Shown here: piece by piece, positions 33,901-41,955 of the stretch
How positions within the stretch are numbered: the stretch's first letter is position 1
Layout: each line of letters starts with the position of its first letter
Source of the DNA: Deltaproteobacteria bacterium
Lineage (GTDB): Bacteria > Desulfobacterota > Binatia > UTPRO1
Direction of reading: 5' to 3'
Length of the DNA: 64,000 nucleotides
NCBI GenBank assembly: GCA_020852955.1
Contig: JADYZW010000062.1
Span: 62,001 to 126,000 of the forward strand
Program-made: the position numbers and the translations under genes
The notes under the pieces: model-generated
Database searches by the model: none
What the model was told of the DNA's origin: nothing
The model's input: the letters and a program-made list of their open reading frames with translations, nothing else

Positions 33901-35613
33901 CACGTGATCGATGGGCTCGACCACCAGGGCCGCATCAGTGCCGTGCGTCACGCCGTGAACCGCGGCCTCGCCGCCGCGCGCAATACCGGGCTCGGCGTCG
34001 CGCGCGGCCGCTTCGTCGCCTACCTCGACGACGACGACGTCTTCTACCCCGAGCACCTCGAGACCCTGGTCCCGCTGCTGGAGCAGCGGCCCGACGCCGT
34101 CTTCTACACCGACGCGCTCCGCGTCGTGCAGGTGCGGGACGCGACCGGCCACCGCACCGTGGCGCGCGATCGGCCCTACTCGAACGACTTCGATCGCTTC
34201 CGCCTGCTCGTGCGCAACCAGTTCCCCGTCCTGTGCGTGATGCACGCCCGCGACGGCTGGGCGGCGGTCGGCGGCTTCGACGAGTCGCTCACCTCGCACG
34301 AGGACTGGGACTTCTGGCTCCGCCTCTCGGCGCGCTTCCCGTTCCAGCACGTCGCCAGCATCACCGCCGACTTCACGCACCGCCTCGACGGCTCCTCGAT
34401 GACCAGCGGCATACGCCCCGACTTCCTGCGCACCGCCGAGATCATCTACGCACGCACGGCCGCCGACGTCGCCGGTCGAGCCGACCTGCAAGAAGCGCGA
34501 GCGCGCTTCCTCGCCGAGCTCCGCGCCCAGATCGGCGCGGCCGGCGAGGCGCGCTCGGCCGGGTTCGGCGCCGCGACCGCCGCCGACGGCGCCGCGGCGT
34601 TCGACTGCTCGATCGTCATCCCGGTCTTCAATCGCGCCGAGCTGACCGAGCAGTGCCTCGTCGCCCTCGCGGCCGTGACCGCCGGCGTCACCTTCGAGGT
34701 CATCGTCGTCGACAACGCGTCGACCGACCGGACGCCCGAGCTCTGCGCCGCGCTCGGCGGCGACGTGCAGATCCTCGTGAACGCCGAGAACCTCGGCTTC
34801 GCCGCCGCCTGCAATCAGGGCGCGCGCGCCGCCCGCGGCCGCTACGTCGTCTTCCTCAACAACGATACGATCCCGCTCGACGGCTGGCTCGCGCCGCTCG
34901 CCCGCGAGCTCGACGCCGACCCGACGGTACAGGTGGTCGGCAGCAAGCTGCTCTTCGCCGACGGCACCGTGCAGCACGCGGGGGTCATCTTCGGCCGCGA
35001 GGTCCCGCTCCCCTATCACGCGTTCGCCCACACCCCCGGCACGCTCCCCGCCGTGAACGAGCGGCGCGAGATGCAGAGCGTGACCGGCGCCTGCATGGCC
35101 GTCAGGCGCGACGCGTTTCTCGCGCTCGGCGGCTTCGACGAGGGCTACCGGAACGGCTTCGAGGACGTCGACTTCTGCCTGCGCGTGCGGACGCGCGGCG
35201 GGCGGGTGATCTATCAGCCCGCGAGCACGCTCTACCATCTCGAGAGCCAGACCCCGGGCCGCAAGGCCCACGACGACGCGAACGTCAAGCGCTTCCTCGA
35301 GCGCTGGATCGCGCAGTGGCACCACCTCGGCGACGAGGACGCGGTGCTCGTCCCGGCGGGCTGGTGCGTCCGCGACGCCGGCCGCGACGACCAGAAGAAG
35401 CTCCTCGCAACCATCCGCGACGCCGAGGAGCAGCGGCGCTGGGAGGCGGTGGCGCGCCTGCAGCGGGCGCTCCGCGCCGACGACGCCGCGACCCTCCACG
35501 AGATGCTGACCGCCCGCTGCGACTGGCCGGCGGACACCGCGGTCGCGCGCTGGGTGGAGCGGTTGCGGAAGCTCCTCGGCCTCGCCGACGCGGCGACGGC
35601 CGCGCACGCCTGA
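30946..35613 (+). CDS. Giant kinase - methyltransferase - triple GT2 glycosyltransferase fusion
   Basis: A single 1555-residue chain. (1) Residues ~45-200: kinase-like fold with candidate ATP lysine K68, LLLEW hinge, catalytic loop HTDLHEKN (H164, D166, N171) and metal site DFE at 183. (2) ~240-460: FkbM-like methyltransferase (HLDVGANIGMFAIAMA). (3) ~513-780: GT-A family 2 transferase (SVVLPVYNHLRFLPEAIGSV, VNDGSTDGT). (4) Helical ~800-900, then a Pro/Ala linker. (5) ~942-1180: second GT2 (SVIVPTHDRPDMLRGALGSIL, YLDDDD, EDWDFW). (6) ~1219-1480: third GT2 (SIVIPVFNRAELTEQCL, FLNNDT, GFEDVDFC). It could phosphorylate, methylate and extend one glycan on a single scaffold. It follows the toroid-methyltransferase by 13 nt. 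Confidence 0.9.
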   Translation: MEFNPVALEQKRSHLDAIHADPARLARVLRALLSDAPYELTPLARPWEPGGGASLYRVTTAAAAYFLKVKHLAVTVESKLECEAAFSPEPSLRNEQRLLRRFAGAPFAPVVHGYAEDGDHAFLLLEWLTPFEAVAATLGAAALADAFGAVTAAVRTLYEAGVVHTDLHEKNLMFRGATPVLVDFEEARELAQPVPFERSLDVVGRTDQGDVGAMPEGPGRIGGLTCLDRLHAVVAELVRPQLETLIQSCNFDSSCPFLATLDHGRDERVYQTIQVPGLTIAGQRPADDPRVPVIAAVGARLFDRPYTHLDVGANIGMFAIAMARRPEVARSIGVEAYDRYVELAKVLAFLSRAEHAEFHCAVAGEDSLVERLGGRRVDLVTIYSVYHHIRNKERFLADLAALGPSYVMLEMASQPECYEGRSWESELERIARGLAMPYGEVLGQSADYARPIVVLSRLPLPAKLLAAAPAASPARGAPLAAPPPSGASTPSRATAAAPPRHGAGPDRGRGAPRVSVVLPVYNHLRFLPEAIGSVLAQTYTDFELVIVNDGSTDGTREYLDTLADPRIVVVHQENRRLPGALNTGFARACGELLTWTSADNHCAPLFLEALVGALDRFPEAGFAYAAFAWIDDESRITGIHRDQEVTVRSLLKQNPGIAAFLYRRACRDAVGEYDPALDGAEDWDMWLRIVERFPAVYVPEILYYYRLHADSMTVKHRERVAAASRQVVRNAIARRGRLDIEELFPTLAACRDRGEAELYACADFGTALLQSPWAPLELAAAFLDAACSVRPEPAAVANYAIACARLGRFAEVRRCLEHLRGVAHTDVRRLVVALDAAAHAERSDLAMALAPFGIDTTGVELFERERAARRVFSLTDPERAATVAPSAPPRPAPSGAAAHAAGDRTAAAPAASAPDAAPPAPAPAAVRPRASHRDHAGGVRRPTVSVIVPTHDRPDMLRGALGSILAQTYRDFEIVVVNDCGVDVQHVIDGLDHQGRISAVRHAVNRGLAAARNTGLGVARGRFVAYLDDDDVFYPEHLETLVPLLEQRPDAVFYTDALRVVQVRDATGHRTVARDRPYSNDFDRFRLLVRNQFPVLCVMHARDGWAAVGGFDESLTSHEDWDFWLRLSARFPFQHVASITADFTHRLDGSSMTSGIRPDFLRTAEIIYARTAADVAGRADLQEARARFLAELRAQIGAAGEARSAGFGAATAADGAAAFDCSIVIPVFNRAELTEQCLVALAAVTAGVTFEVIVVDNASTDRTPELCAALGGDVQILVNAENLGFAAACNQGARAARGRYVVFLNNDTIPLDGWLAPLARELDADPTVQVVGSKLLFADGTVQHAGVIFGREVPLPYHAFAHTPGTLPAVNERREMQSVTGACMAVRRDAFLALGGFDEGYRNGFEDVDFCLRVRTRGGRVIYQPASTLYHLESQTPGRKAHDDANVKRFLERWIAQWHHLGDEDAVLVPAGWCVRDAGRDDQKKLLATIRDAEEQRRWEAVARLQRALRADDAATLHEMLTARCDWPADTAVARWVERLRKLLGLADAATAAHA

Positions 35614-35652
35614 GGTCGTCGGGAGCCACACCGCCTCCGTGCGACGCTCCCG

Positions 35653-35697
35653 GGCATGCCGCCGGCCGGCGCGTGACGCCGGGCGCGGCGGCATGCC
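35653..35697. terminator. Bidirectional hairpin terminator between converging genes
   Basis: GGCATGCCGCCG (35653-35664) and its exact complement CGGCGGCATGCC (35686-35697) form a 12-bp stem with a GC-rich inner part. It lies between the fusion-protein stop and the stop of the Cys-rich protein gene. Confidence 0.6.
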
Positions 35698-35703
35698 GAG
35701 GAC

Positions 35704-36729
35704 TCAGTCCGTCATGCAGGCGCAGACCGGCGCCGCCGGATCGTTCACGAACCGGCAGACGCTGCCGGGCTGGCAGAGCCCTCCGCACTGTCCGGTGAGC
35801 GGATTCGACCCGCATTCGCGCGGCGTCGGCTCGCACCGGCAGTCGTTGATGACCGAGCTCAGGACGCATTCCAGGCCGGTCGGACACTGCCCTGCGCACT
35901 GCCCTTCGCCCGGGACGAGCTGGCACCCGGGCTCGGGAGGCTGGCACTTGCATTCGATGCCGGCCGCCGTCGTGATCCCGACGCATTGGTCGGCCGGGTT
36001 CGGGCAGGCGCCGCCGCACGTCCCGCTCGCGACGTTCGGCCCGCACTCCGGCGTCGGGGGCGGCTGACAGAGGCAACTCGCCCGTCCCGCCGGGTCGACA
36101 CCGGGCCGGCAGACGTCGCCCTGCTGGGCGCAGATGCCGCCGCATTGGCCGTTCTGGTCGGGGCGGCCGCCGCAGGTCTCGGGTTGGCACCGGCACTCGC
36201 GCGACGCCTCGTCGAGGCGGCACGCGGTCGAGTTGCCGAGGGCATCCACCGGGCATGCCCCGCCGCACTGCTTGCCGGTGCCGATGCGCGCACACGGCAC
36301 CGCGGCCTTGCGCGCCGGCACGCACAACTCGACGGGCTTGTACTTCGTCTGCCGGTGCCGTCCGAACTGGTCGCCCACGAGCTTGGCGGGAATCGGCGGC
36401 AGGGCGCCGCGCGGACACTTCACCAGGTAGCAGACGTAGTCGTCTCGCAGGGGCTGACCGACGATGTCCGGTCCGGGGCCCGGCTGCAGCAGGATCTTCG
36501 TGGTCGGGACGCAGAACTTCGTGGGCTTGACCACGCGGCACCTGGCCTGGTCGAACTCGGGCTGCAGCTCGGCCTTGAGATCGACCAGCGCCTCCACCGT
36601 GAGACTGTCCTTCATCTCGTAACAGACGAGGTGATCCAGCTTGCCGGCCGCGACCCCCTGAGCCTCCACCCCGCCCGGCACCATCATGAGCGCGGCGCCG
36701 AACGCCGCCGCAATCGCCGAGATCCGCAT
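35704..36729 (-). CDS. Secreted cysteine-rich repeat protein
   Basis: A 341-residue protein with a signal peptide (ISAIAAAFGAALMMVPGGVEA). A ~150-residue N-domain begins KLDHLVCYEMKDSL and contains paired V(V/E)KPTKFCVP-type strands. At least five Cys-Gly-Gly-centred repeats follow (QCGGACP, QCGGICAQQGDVC, TCGGACPNPADQC, QCAGQCPTGLEC, QCGGLCQPGSVC), each ending C-x-C. Disulfide-rich surface or matrix function is likely; no enzyme motif is seen. The ATG at 36729 follows a strong GGAGGAGGA site. The frame stays open upstream, but that part is unrelated (see 36919-37060). Confidence 0.8.
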   Translation of the reverse strand: MRISAIAAAFGAALMMVPGGVEAQGVAAGKLDHLVCYEMKDSLTVEALVDLKAELQPEFDQARCRVVKPTKFCVPTTKILLQPGPGPDIVGQPLRDDYVCYLVKCPRGALPPIPAKLVGDQFGRHRQTKYKPVELCVPARKAAVPCARIGTGKQCGGACPVDALGNSTACRLDEASRECRCQPETCGGRPDQNGQCGGICAQQGDVCRPGVDPAGRASCLCQPPPTPECGPNVASGTCGGACPNPADQCVGITTAAGIECKCQPPEPGCQLVPGEGQCAGQCPTGLECVLSSVINDCRCEPTPRECGSNPLTGQCGGLCQPGSVCRFVNDPAAPVCACMTD

Positions 36730-36918
36730 GCTCCTCCTCCTTTCCGTGGCGCGCACGCCACCGGACGGCCGCCTCGGCCGCCCGTCGCCATCACGCGAAG
36801 CCGCTGCCCAGACCAGCCCCTTGGACCCATGGCTCGCCCGAGGACAGGAGAACACGCCGTCTTCCGCATGACATCGGGCAGCCCCCGGAGCCTCCTCCCG
36901 CGGCGGCCGGCTACCGTG

Positions 36919-37060
36919 CGGGATCCCCGTGATTGCCTGAATCTCCTTGTACAGAGGCAGCCACCGCTCGGAGGCGCGCAGGTAGACGCGCTCGTACGGG
37001 TCGCGATAGATCGAAACGTGTTCGGGGATCGGTGGGTGCACGTCCCAGACCCGGCTCATC
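36919..37060 (-). pseudogene. Possible C-terminal remnant of an FGGY-family sugar kinase
   Basis: Within the 355-nt gap between divergent genes, one minus-strand frame reads PPIPEHVSIYRDPYERVYLR then WLPLYKEIQAITGIP. This resembles the last ~45 residues of FGGY carbohydrate kinases (Y-x-x-x-Y-x-x-(V/L)Y ... LY-x-x-I-x-x-ITG). No start, no upstream domains and no immediate stop are present, so it would be a decayed fragment. The rest of the gap holds only the ribosome binding sites of its flanking genes. Confidence 0.4.
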
Positions 37061-37084
37061 GCCCGCCAAAAAAAGGGAGGCACC

Positions 37085-38854
37085 ATGTCCGATGCTCCTC
37101 ACCTCGCGGATCCCGATCACAATCCGTCGTTCACCAAGGCGATCTTCTCCGGAGACATCCGCGAAGACCTGATCTTCCCTTTCCCCGAGCCGCCTGCGGC
37201 CGACAAGGAGGCGGCGAGGGCCATCCTCGACTCCTTCCGCAGCTGGGCGAAGGACACCGTCGATGCGCGCAAGCACGACCACGACGGCAAGTTCACCGAC
37301 GAGACACGAGCGGGGATGGCGGCGCTCGGGCTGATGGGGCTCAACATCCCCGAGGCGTACGGCGGCTTCGGCGCGAGCGCGCGGGTGTTCAACCGCGTCT
37401 TTGCCGAGGTCGGCGCCACCGATCCCGCCCTCGCCGTCTACTTCGGCGCGCATCAGTCGATCGGCTGCAAGGGCATCACGCTCTTCGGCACCGAGGCGCA
37501 GAAGCGGACGCACCTCCCCAAGTGCGCGAGCGGCGAGACGATCGCCGCCTTCTGCCTCACCGAACCTGGCTCGGGGTCCGACGCGCAGGCCATGCGCTCC
37601 ACCGCGGTTCCCGCCGCCGACGGATCGCACTACGTGCTGAACGGCGAGAAGATCTGGATCTCCAACGCGGGCTATGCCGGACTGTTCACCGTTTTCGCCA
37701 AGGCGCCGGTGGAGGTGGACGGCAAGACCAAGCAGCGGGTGACGGCGTTCATCGTCGATGCGCACGCTCCGGGGGTCTCGCTCGGCCAGATCGAGCGGAA
37801 GATGGGCATCAAGGCGTCCGACACGCGCACGGTGACGTTCGAGAACGTGAGGGTTCCGATCGGGGATCGCCTCGGCGACGTGGGTAGCGGGTTCAAGATC
37901 GCGCTCGAGATCCTGAACTCCGGACGCCTCGGCCTCGCCGCCGCTTCGACGCGCGGCACCCGCATCATGATGCGGCACGCCCTCGAGCACGCCAGGCAAC
38001 GCAAGCAGTTCGGGCGCCCGATCGGATCGTTCGAGATGATCCAGCGCAAGGTCGCGGCGGCGGCGATCGACTGCTACGCGTCGGATGCCGCGTGGATGGT
38101 GACGGCTGCGATGGTCGATCGCGGCGGGATCGACTTCTCGCTCGAAACGGCGTGTTGCAAGATCTTCGCCTCGGAGCTCGCCAGCCGGACCGCGCAGGAC
38201 ACCCTGCAGATCGCCGGCGGCATCGGCTACTCCAAGGAGTACCCGTACGAGCAGTTCGTGCGCGACGCGCGCATCAACATGATCTTCGAGGGAACCAACG
38301 AGATCCTGCGCGCGCTCGTGGCCCTCTCGGCGCTGCAGCAGCCCGGCGAGCGGCTCAAGGCCCTCGGCGAGGCGTTCAAGAACCCCCTGCAGTCCCTCGG
38401 CGCGATCGGCTCGTACATCGCCGGGCGCGCCAAGCGGCAGCTCGTGAAGCCCGAGTTCACCACGGTGCATCCCGCGCTCCGGAACGAGGCCGAGCAGGTG
38501 GCCGAGGTCATCCACGCGCTCGCGCTCGCGGTGGAAAGCCTCCTGATGGCCCACGGCAAGGAGATCATCGAGAAGCAGTTCCACCAGGAGCGACTGGCCA
38601 ACGCCGCGATCGACATCTATCTGTCCGTCTGCACCCTCGCGCGCGCGAGCGCCGCCCTCGAGACGGCCGCCGGCGACGAGGCGAAGGCCGCGCCCGACCT
38701 CGACTGCGCGCGGCTGTTCGTCGCTGCGGCCGCCCGGCGCAGCCGCCGCGCCGTGCGCGCCCTGTCACGGAACCAGGACGCGCGACTGAAGAGCGTCGCC
38801 GAACGGGCGCTCGCAAGCGGCAGCTTGTGCCCGGAGCTCACGATCGACGGGTAG
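37085..38854 (+). CDS. Acyl-CoA dehydrogenase, very-long-chain (VLCAD/ACAD9-like) type
   Basis: A 589-residue flavoprotein with the standard dehydrogenase core: LGLMGLNIPEAYGG, FCLTEPGSGSDAQAM (FAD/substrate loop), YVLNGEKIWISNAG, FGRPIGSFEMIQRK, and IAGGIGYSKEYPYEQFVRDARINMIFEGTNEILR, where the Glu in IFEGTNE occupies the catalytic-base position. The ~180-residue C-terminal extension with helices is that of VLCAD/ACAD9-type enzymes. It catalyses the first step of fatty-acyl-CoA beta-oxidation with electron transfer to ETF. GGGAGG lies before the ATG. No other beta-oxidation gene is adjacent. Confidence 0.93.
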   Translation: MSDAPHLADPDHNPSFTKAIFSGDIREDLIFPFPEPPAADKEAARAILDSFRSWAKDTVDARKHDHDGKFTDETRAGMAALGLMGLNIPEAYGGFGASARVFNRVFAEVGATDPALAVYFGAHQSIGCKGITLFGTEAQKRTHLPKCASGETIAAFCLTEPGSGSDAQAMRSTAVPAADGSHYVLNGEKIWISNAGYAGLFTVFAKAPVEVDGKTKQRVTAFIVDAHAPGVSLGQIERKMGIKASDTRTVTFENVRVPIGDRLGDVGSGFKIALEILNSGRLGLAAASTRGTRIMMRHALEHARQRKQFGRPIGSFEMIQRKVAAAAIDCYASDAAWMVTAAMVDRGGIDFSLETACCKIFASELASRTAQDTLQIAGGIGYSKEYPYEQFVRDARINMIFEGTNEILRALVALSALQQPGERLKALGEAFKNPLQSLGAIGSYIAGRAKRQLVKPEFTTVHPALRNEAEQVAEVIHALALAVESLLMAHGKEIIEKQFHQERLANAAIDIYLSVCTLARASAALETAAGDEAKAAPDLDCARLFVAAAARRSRRAVRALSRNQDARLKSVAERALASGSLCPELTIDG

Positions 38855-38864
38855 GAGGTCCGAC

Positions 38865-38984
38865 ATGAACCGGATTCGTACGTCGCCACCGCGCCCGTGC
38901 TCCGGAGCGGTCCCCATCCGATCGAAGTCCGGCCAGGACGATGTCGACGAAGCGACGACTCCGCGGGTTCTCCGCGCCGGTTGA
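38865..38984 (+). CDS. 39-residue small open reading frame with a strong ribosome binding site
   Basis: An ATG 5 nt after AGGAGGT begins a 39-codon frame (MNRIRTSPPRPCSGAVPIRS..., ending VLRAG) just 10 nt beyond the acyl-CoA dehydrogenase stop. No family is recognised and no membrane helix is seen. It could be a genuine small protein, a leader of the following glycosyltransferase gene, or the decayed start of a lost gene. Confidence 0.35.
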   Translation: MNRIRTSPPRPCSGAVPIRSKSGQDDVDEATTPRVLRAG

Positions 38985-39043
38985 CATCCACGAGCCGCTG
39001 TCGGACCGTTCCCCGAATCGCCGTTCGCCACGGAAGGCTCCCC

Positions 39044-40333
39044 ATGCACGCCGCGCCAGCGCCGAGCCCGCCGGGCATCACCGTGATCGGGTACGTATCC
39101 GGGAACCTGGGTCTGGGGGTCGCAGCGCGTTCGACCGTGGCGCGGCTGCTCGGCTGGGGGCATCCCGTCTCCGTGGTGGACGTCGATCCCGGACTCGGCC
39201 GGGCGCGGCGAGACCTGACCTACGTTTCGCTCGAACGAGCCGCGCCGCACCCGCAGGCGGTCAACCTCTTCCACCTGAACCCGGTCGAGATCGTGCGCTC
39301 CTCGCAGCATTGGGCGCGGCGGGTTTCCCTGCGGCCGAACAACGTGTGCGTGCCCTTCTGGGAGCTGCCGCACCTTCCCCGGAACTGGCTGCCGATCCTG
39401 CGCGCGATGGACGCGGTGCTGGCGCCGTCCCGATACATCCGGACCGCGATCGAGCAGGGCTTACCCACGGTGCCGGTGCTCAGCTACCCGCAGGCCGTGT
39501 TCGTTCCCGCGGGGGTGCGGGCCGACCGGGAGCGCTGGGGCATCGCCGACGGAGCGGTGACCTTCCTGCTCGCGTTCGACCCGCTGAGCGACATGGCCAG
39601 GAAGAACCCCGTGGGCGCGGTCACGGCCTTCCAGCGGGCCTTCCGGTCCGGGGAGCGCGTTGCGCTGGTGGTCAAGCTCAATCGCAGCGGCCACACCGGG
39701 TGGGATCGCCTGGACGACGGGTTCCCGAGCCTGCGCGCGGCCATGGAGTGCGACCGCCGGATACGCGTGATCGACGAGGATCTGCCGTACACGGACGCGC
39801 TCTCGCTGTACGCGAGCGTGGACGCGATGGTCTCGCTGCATCGCTCCGAGGGATGCGGCCTGCAGCCGATGGAGGCCATGACGCTCGGCAAGCCGGTGAT
39901 CGCGACCGGCTGGTCGGGCAACATGGACTTCATGTCGCGGGAGAATGCCTGCCTGGTCGGCTACACGCTGGAGCGCGTGCGCGCGGTTCACCCGGCCTAC
40001 CAGGCGGAACGTTCCCGGACGGAGCAGGTCTGGGCGGAGCCGGACATGGACGAGGCCGTGCGCTGGATGCGGCGCCTTGCGGCCGAGCCGGAGCTCCGCG
40101 CCTCCTTTGGCGCACGCGCCGCGCACGCGATGCGGGCGTGGGCGGCCGCGGCGAATGCGGTTTCGCCCTTCTCCGCGATCGCCGAGGCGGCGGCCGCGGG
40201 CGGGCCGGTCGCGCAGGCGCGGCGCCGGGCGGACCTCGCCCGCATGGTCCGGGGCGACCGGCTGCGACGCTGGCGCCGGAAGGCGGCTTCGGCGCTCGGC
40301 ATCGGACGCTCCGAGGCTGGCGGCGCACGCTGA
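39044..40333 (+). CDS. GT4/GT1-type glycosyltransferase
   Basis: A 429-residue GT-B glycosyltransferase. N-terminal VIGYVSGNLGLGVAARSTVARLLGWG is the acceptor-side loop. Middle FLLAFDPLSDMARKNPVGAV and VALVVKLNRS follow. The donor-binding block is YASVDAMVSLHRSEGCGLQPMEAMTLGKPVIATGWSGNMDFM, whose SEG...EAM pattern is typical of group-1 transferases. The ATG at 39044 has GGAAGG upstream; the frame opens earlier but with Arg-rich sequence. Acceptor unknown. It lacks the sigma-54 signals of the island upstream. Confidence 0.85.
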   Translation: MHAAPAPSPPGITVIGYVSGNLGLGVAARSTVARLLGWGHPVSVVDVDPGLGRARRDLTYVSLERAAPHPQAVNLFHLNPVEIVRSSQHWARRVSLRPNNVCVPFWELPHLPRNWLPILRAMDAVLAPSRYIRTAIEQGLPTVPVLSYPQAVFVPAGVRADRERWGIADGAVTFLLAFDPLSDMARKNPVGAVTAFQRAFRSGERVALVVKLNRSGHTGWDRLDDGFPSLRAAMECDRRIRVIDEDLPYTDALSLYASVDAMVSLHRSEGCGLQPMEAMTLGKPVIATGWSGNMDFMSRENACLVGYTLERVRAVHPAYQAERSRTEQVWAEPDMDEAVRWMRRLAAEPELRASFGARAAHAMRAWAAAANAVSPFSAIAEAAAAGGPVAQARRRADLARMVRGDRLRRWRRKAASALGIGRSEAGGAR

Positions 40334-40360
40334 GCGAATCGATCGCGATCCCGCGGCGGG

Positions 40361-41185
40361 CTAGGACCTTCCCGTGCTTCCCCTAAAGGAGCCGTCGCCC
40401 GGAGACGCCGCGCGCGGCCCGGAGCGGTGCGCCTCGGCGCCCGTGGACGGCTGGTACCGGAAGTCGACCGACAACCGGACGCGATCGCGGGTCGCGTTCG
40501 GAAGGCCGCAATGGATGGTGAAGCAGTCGACCAGCACCACGTCGCCGGCGCGCATCGGCGACGAAGCCCAGCAGGCGTCCGCCGGCACTGCAACCTCGGG
40601 ACCGCGCCGGTCGCGTGCGACGTGCGGCAGCAGCCCGTCGCGGTGCGACCCCGGGATCACGGCGAGGCCGCCGACGGCGCGCGGGCAGTCGCCGAGCGGG
40701 ATCCACGCGGCCCAGGTTCGATCGCTGGCGGCGAAGCCGTTCGCGCGTAGAAAGAAGTAATCCTGGTGCGGCGGCGTGGTGTGCTCGGGCGCGCCCGGAA
40801 GGAAGACCCGGCACACGTCGCCCCGGCCGCCGGCGGGATCGGCGTCGAAGAGCGCCGCGAGCACGGCCATGAGCCGCCGATCGCGCGCCAGGGCCTGGAA
40901 GGCCGGTCTCGGCGCGACGCGCGCCTGGAGCTCGAGCCACGCCGGAGAGTCGTTCGGGACGAGCCGCACGCCGGGCCAGGCGCGGCCGCGCGCGCCCACG
41001 AGCCCGAGCGCGGCGCACGCGGCGAGCGCGCCGCGCCGGAGCGATCGCACGCGGCGGGGATCGAGGAGGCCGGGCAGGAACAGATACCCGCGCGCGCCGG
41101 CGACGCGGCGGAGCGCCGGCGGATCGTCGAGGAGCGCGCTCGCGTCGTCGAACGGACGCGGCGTCAGGATTTCCAGGCCGTCCAT
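40361..41185 (-). CDS. PhyH-like Fe(II)/2-oxoglutarate oxygenase
   Basis: A 274-residue protein of the phytanoyl-CoA dioxygenase family. The iron triad is visible as H140-x-D142 (PPHQDYFFLR) and H225 (TIHCGLPN), with R237 as the 2-oxoglutarate anchor (RVRLSVDFRY). GGLAVIPGSHRDGLLP is a hallmark. It hydroxylates a small molecule or CoA/carrier-bound substrate. It overlaps the methyltransferase gene by 22 nt and is the last gene of a four-gene leftward cassette. Confidence 0.85.
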   Translation of the reverse strand: MDGLEILTPRPFDDASALLDDPPALRRVAGARGYLFLPGLLDPRRVRSLRRGALAACAALGLVGARGRAWPGVRLVPNDSPAWLELQARVAPRPAFQALARDRRLMAVLAALFDADPAGGRGDVCRVFLPGAPEHTTPPHQDYFFLRANGFAASDRTWAAWIPLGDCPRAVGGLAVIPGSHRDGLLPHVARDRRGPEVAVPADACWASSPMRAGDVVLVDCFTIHCGLPNATRDRVRLSVDFRYQPSTGAEAHRSGPRAASPGDGSFRGSTGRS

Positions 41186-41955
41186 CCGATCCAGGTCTCG
41201 CGGCGCCACGCCGCCGCATCGACGTGCGCGAGCGCGGCGTCGAGCCGGCGGGCCCGTTCCGCCGCATCGACCCCGCCGAGCATGCCTGCGGACACCACCG
41301 GGATCGCGAGCCAGTCCCGGTAGGCGGCCTGCGTGAGGCGAGCGCGCATGCTCCACCGTCGGGCGCGGAGGCCCGCCGCGGCGAGCAGGCGCTCGACCCC
41401 GGCGGGGTCCGGAAGCGCGACCGCCGGCGGCAGCGGCGCGGGCGCGAGCATGCGCGCGCCGGCGAGCCATGCCGCGATGGCGCCGAGCGGATCGACGCGC
41501 GGCGTATCGGGAACGCCGACGTACGCGGCGGGGACGTCGAACGCGAGCGCGCCGCCCGGCGCCAGGCGCGCCGCGAGGCGCGCAATCGTCGCGTCGAGCG
41601 CGCCCATGAGCCAGATGCTGGCACCGCAGAGCACGCGGTCGAAGGCGGGCGCGGGTCGCGGCACGCGGGCGCGCCAGACGACCCGGGGATCGGCGACCTC
41701 GGCGCGGCCGAGCCGTCGCATCGCCGCGCTCGGCTCGACGCAGACGACGCGCCCCGAGCCGCCGAGCCGCGCGAGCGCCGCCGCGGCGGTGCCGCCGATG
41801 CCGGCGCCAACGTCGAGGACGCGATGGGATGGCGCGATCCGGGCCGCCCGCACCAGCGCCGCGTTCGCCGTGCGATAGCGGTCGTGGCGGGCGGTGAACG
41901 CCTGATAGGCGCGCGCCGTCTCGGCGTCGTCCCAGGTCGGCGCCGCCGGCGTCAT
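41164..41955 (-). CDS. Class I SAM-dependent methyltransferase
   Basis: A 263-residue methyltransferase: motif I VLDVGAGIGGTAAAALARLG, VVCVEPSAAM, FDRVLCGASIWLM, LAPGGALAFDVP. Residues after ~150 (LPPAVALPDPAGVERLLAAAGLRARRW) form the usual substrate lid. It overlaps both neighbours (4 nt with the radical SAM gene, 22 nt with the oxygenase gene). Substrate unknown. Confidence 0.87.
   Translation of the reverse strand: MTPAAPTWDDAETARAYQAFTARHDRYRTANAALVRAARIAPSHRVLDVGAGIGGTAAAALARLGGSGRVVCVEPSAAMRRLGRAEVADPRVVWRARVPRPAPAFDRVLCGASIWLMGALDATIARLAARLAPGGALAFDVPAAYVGVPDTPRVDPLGAIAAWLAGARMLAPAPLPPAVALPDPAGVERLLAAAGLRARRWSMRARLTQAAYRDWLAIPVVSAGMLGGVDAAERARRLDAALAHVDAAAWRRETWIGWTAWKS

Noticed and set aside
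30697..35694. 1665-codon open frame on the minus strand
   Set aside because: Antisense to the glycosyltransferase fusion, which has clear domain motifs; the minus frame is low complexity.
38897..39043. N-terminal extension of the GT1 gene
   Set aside because: Arg/Ser-rich without conserved sequence; the ATG at 39044 has a good ribosome site and begins the conserved fold.
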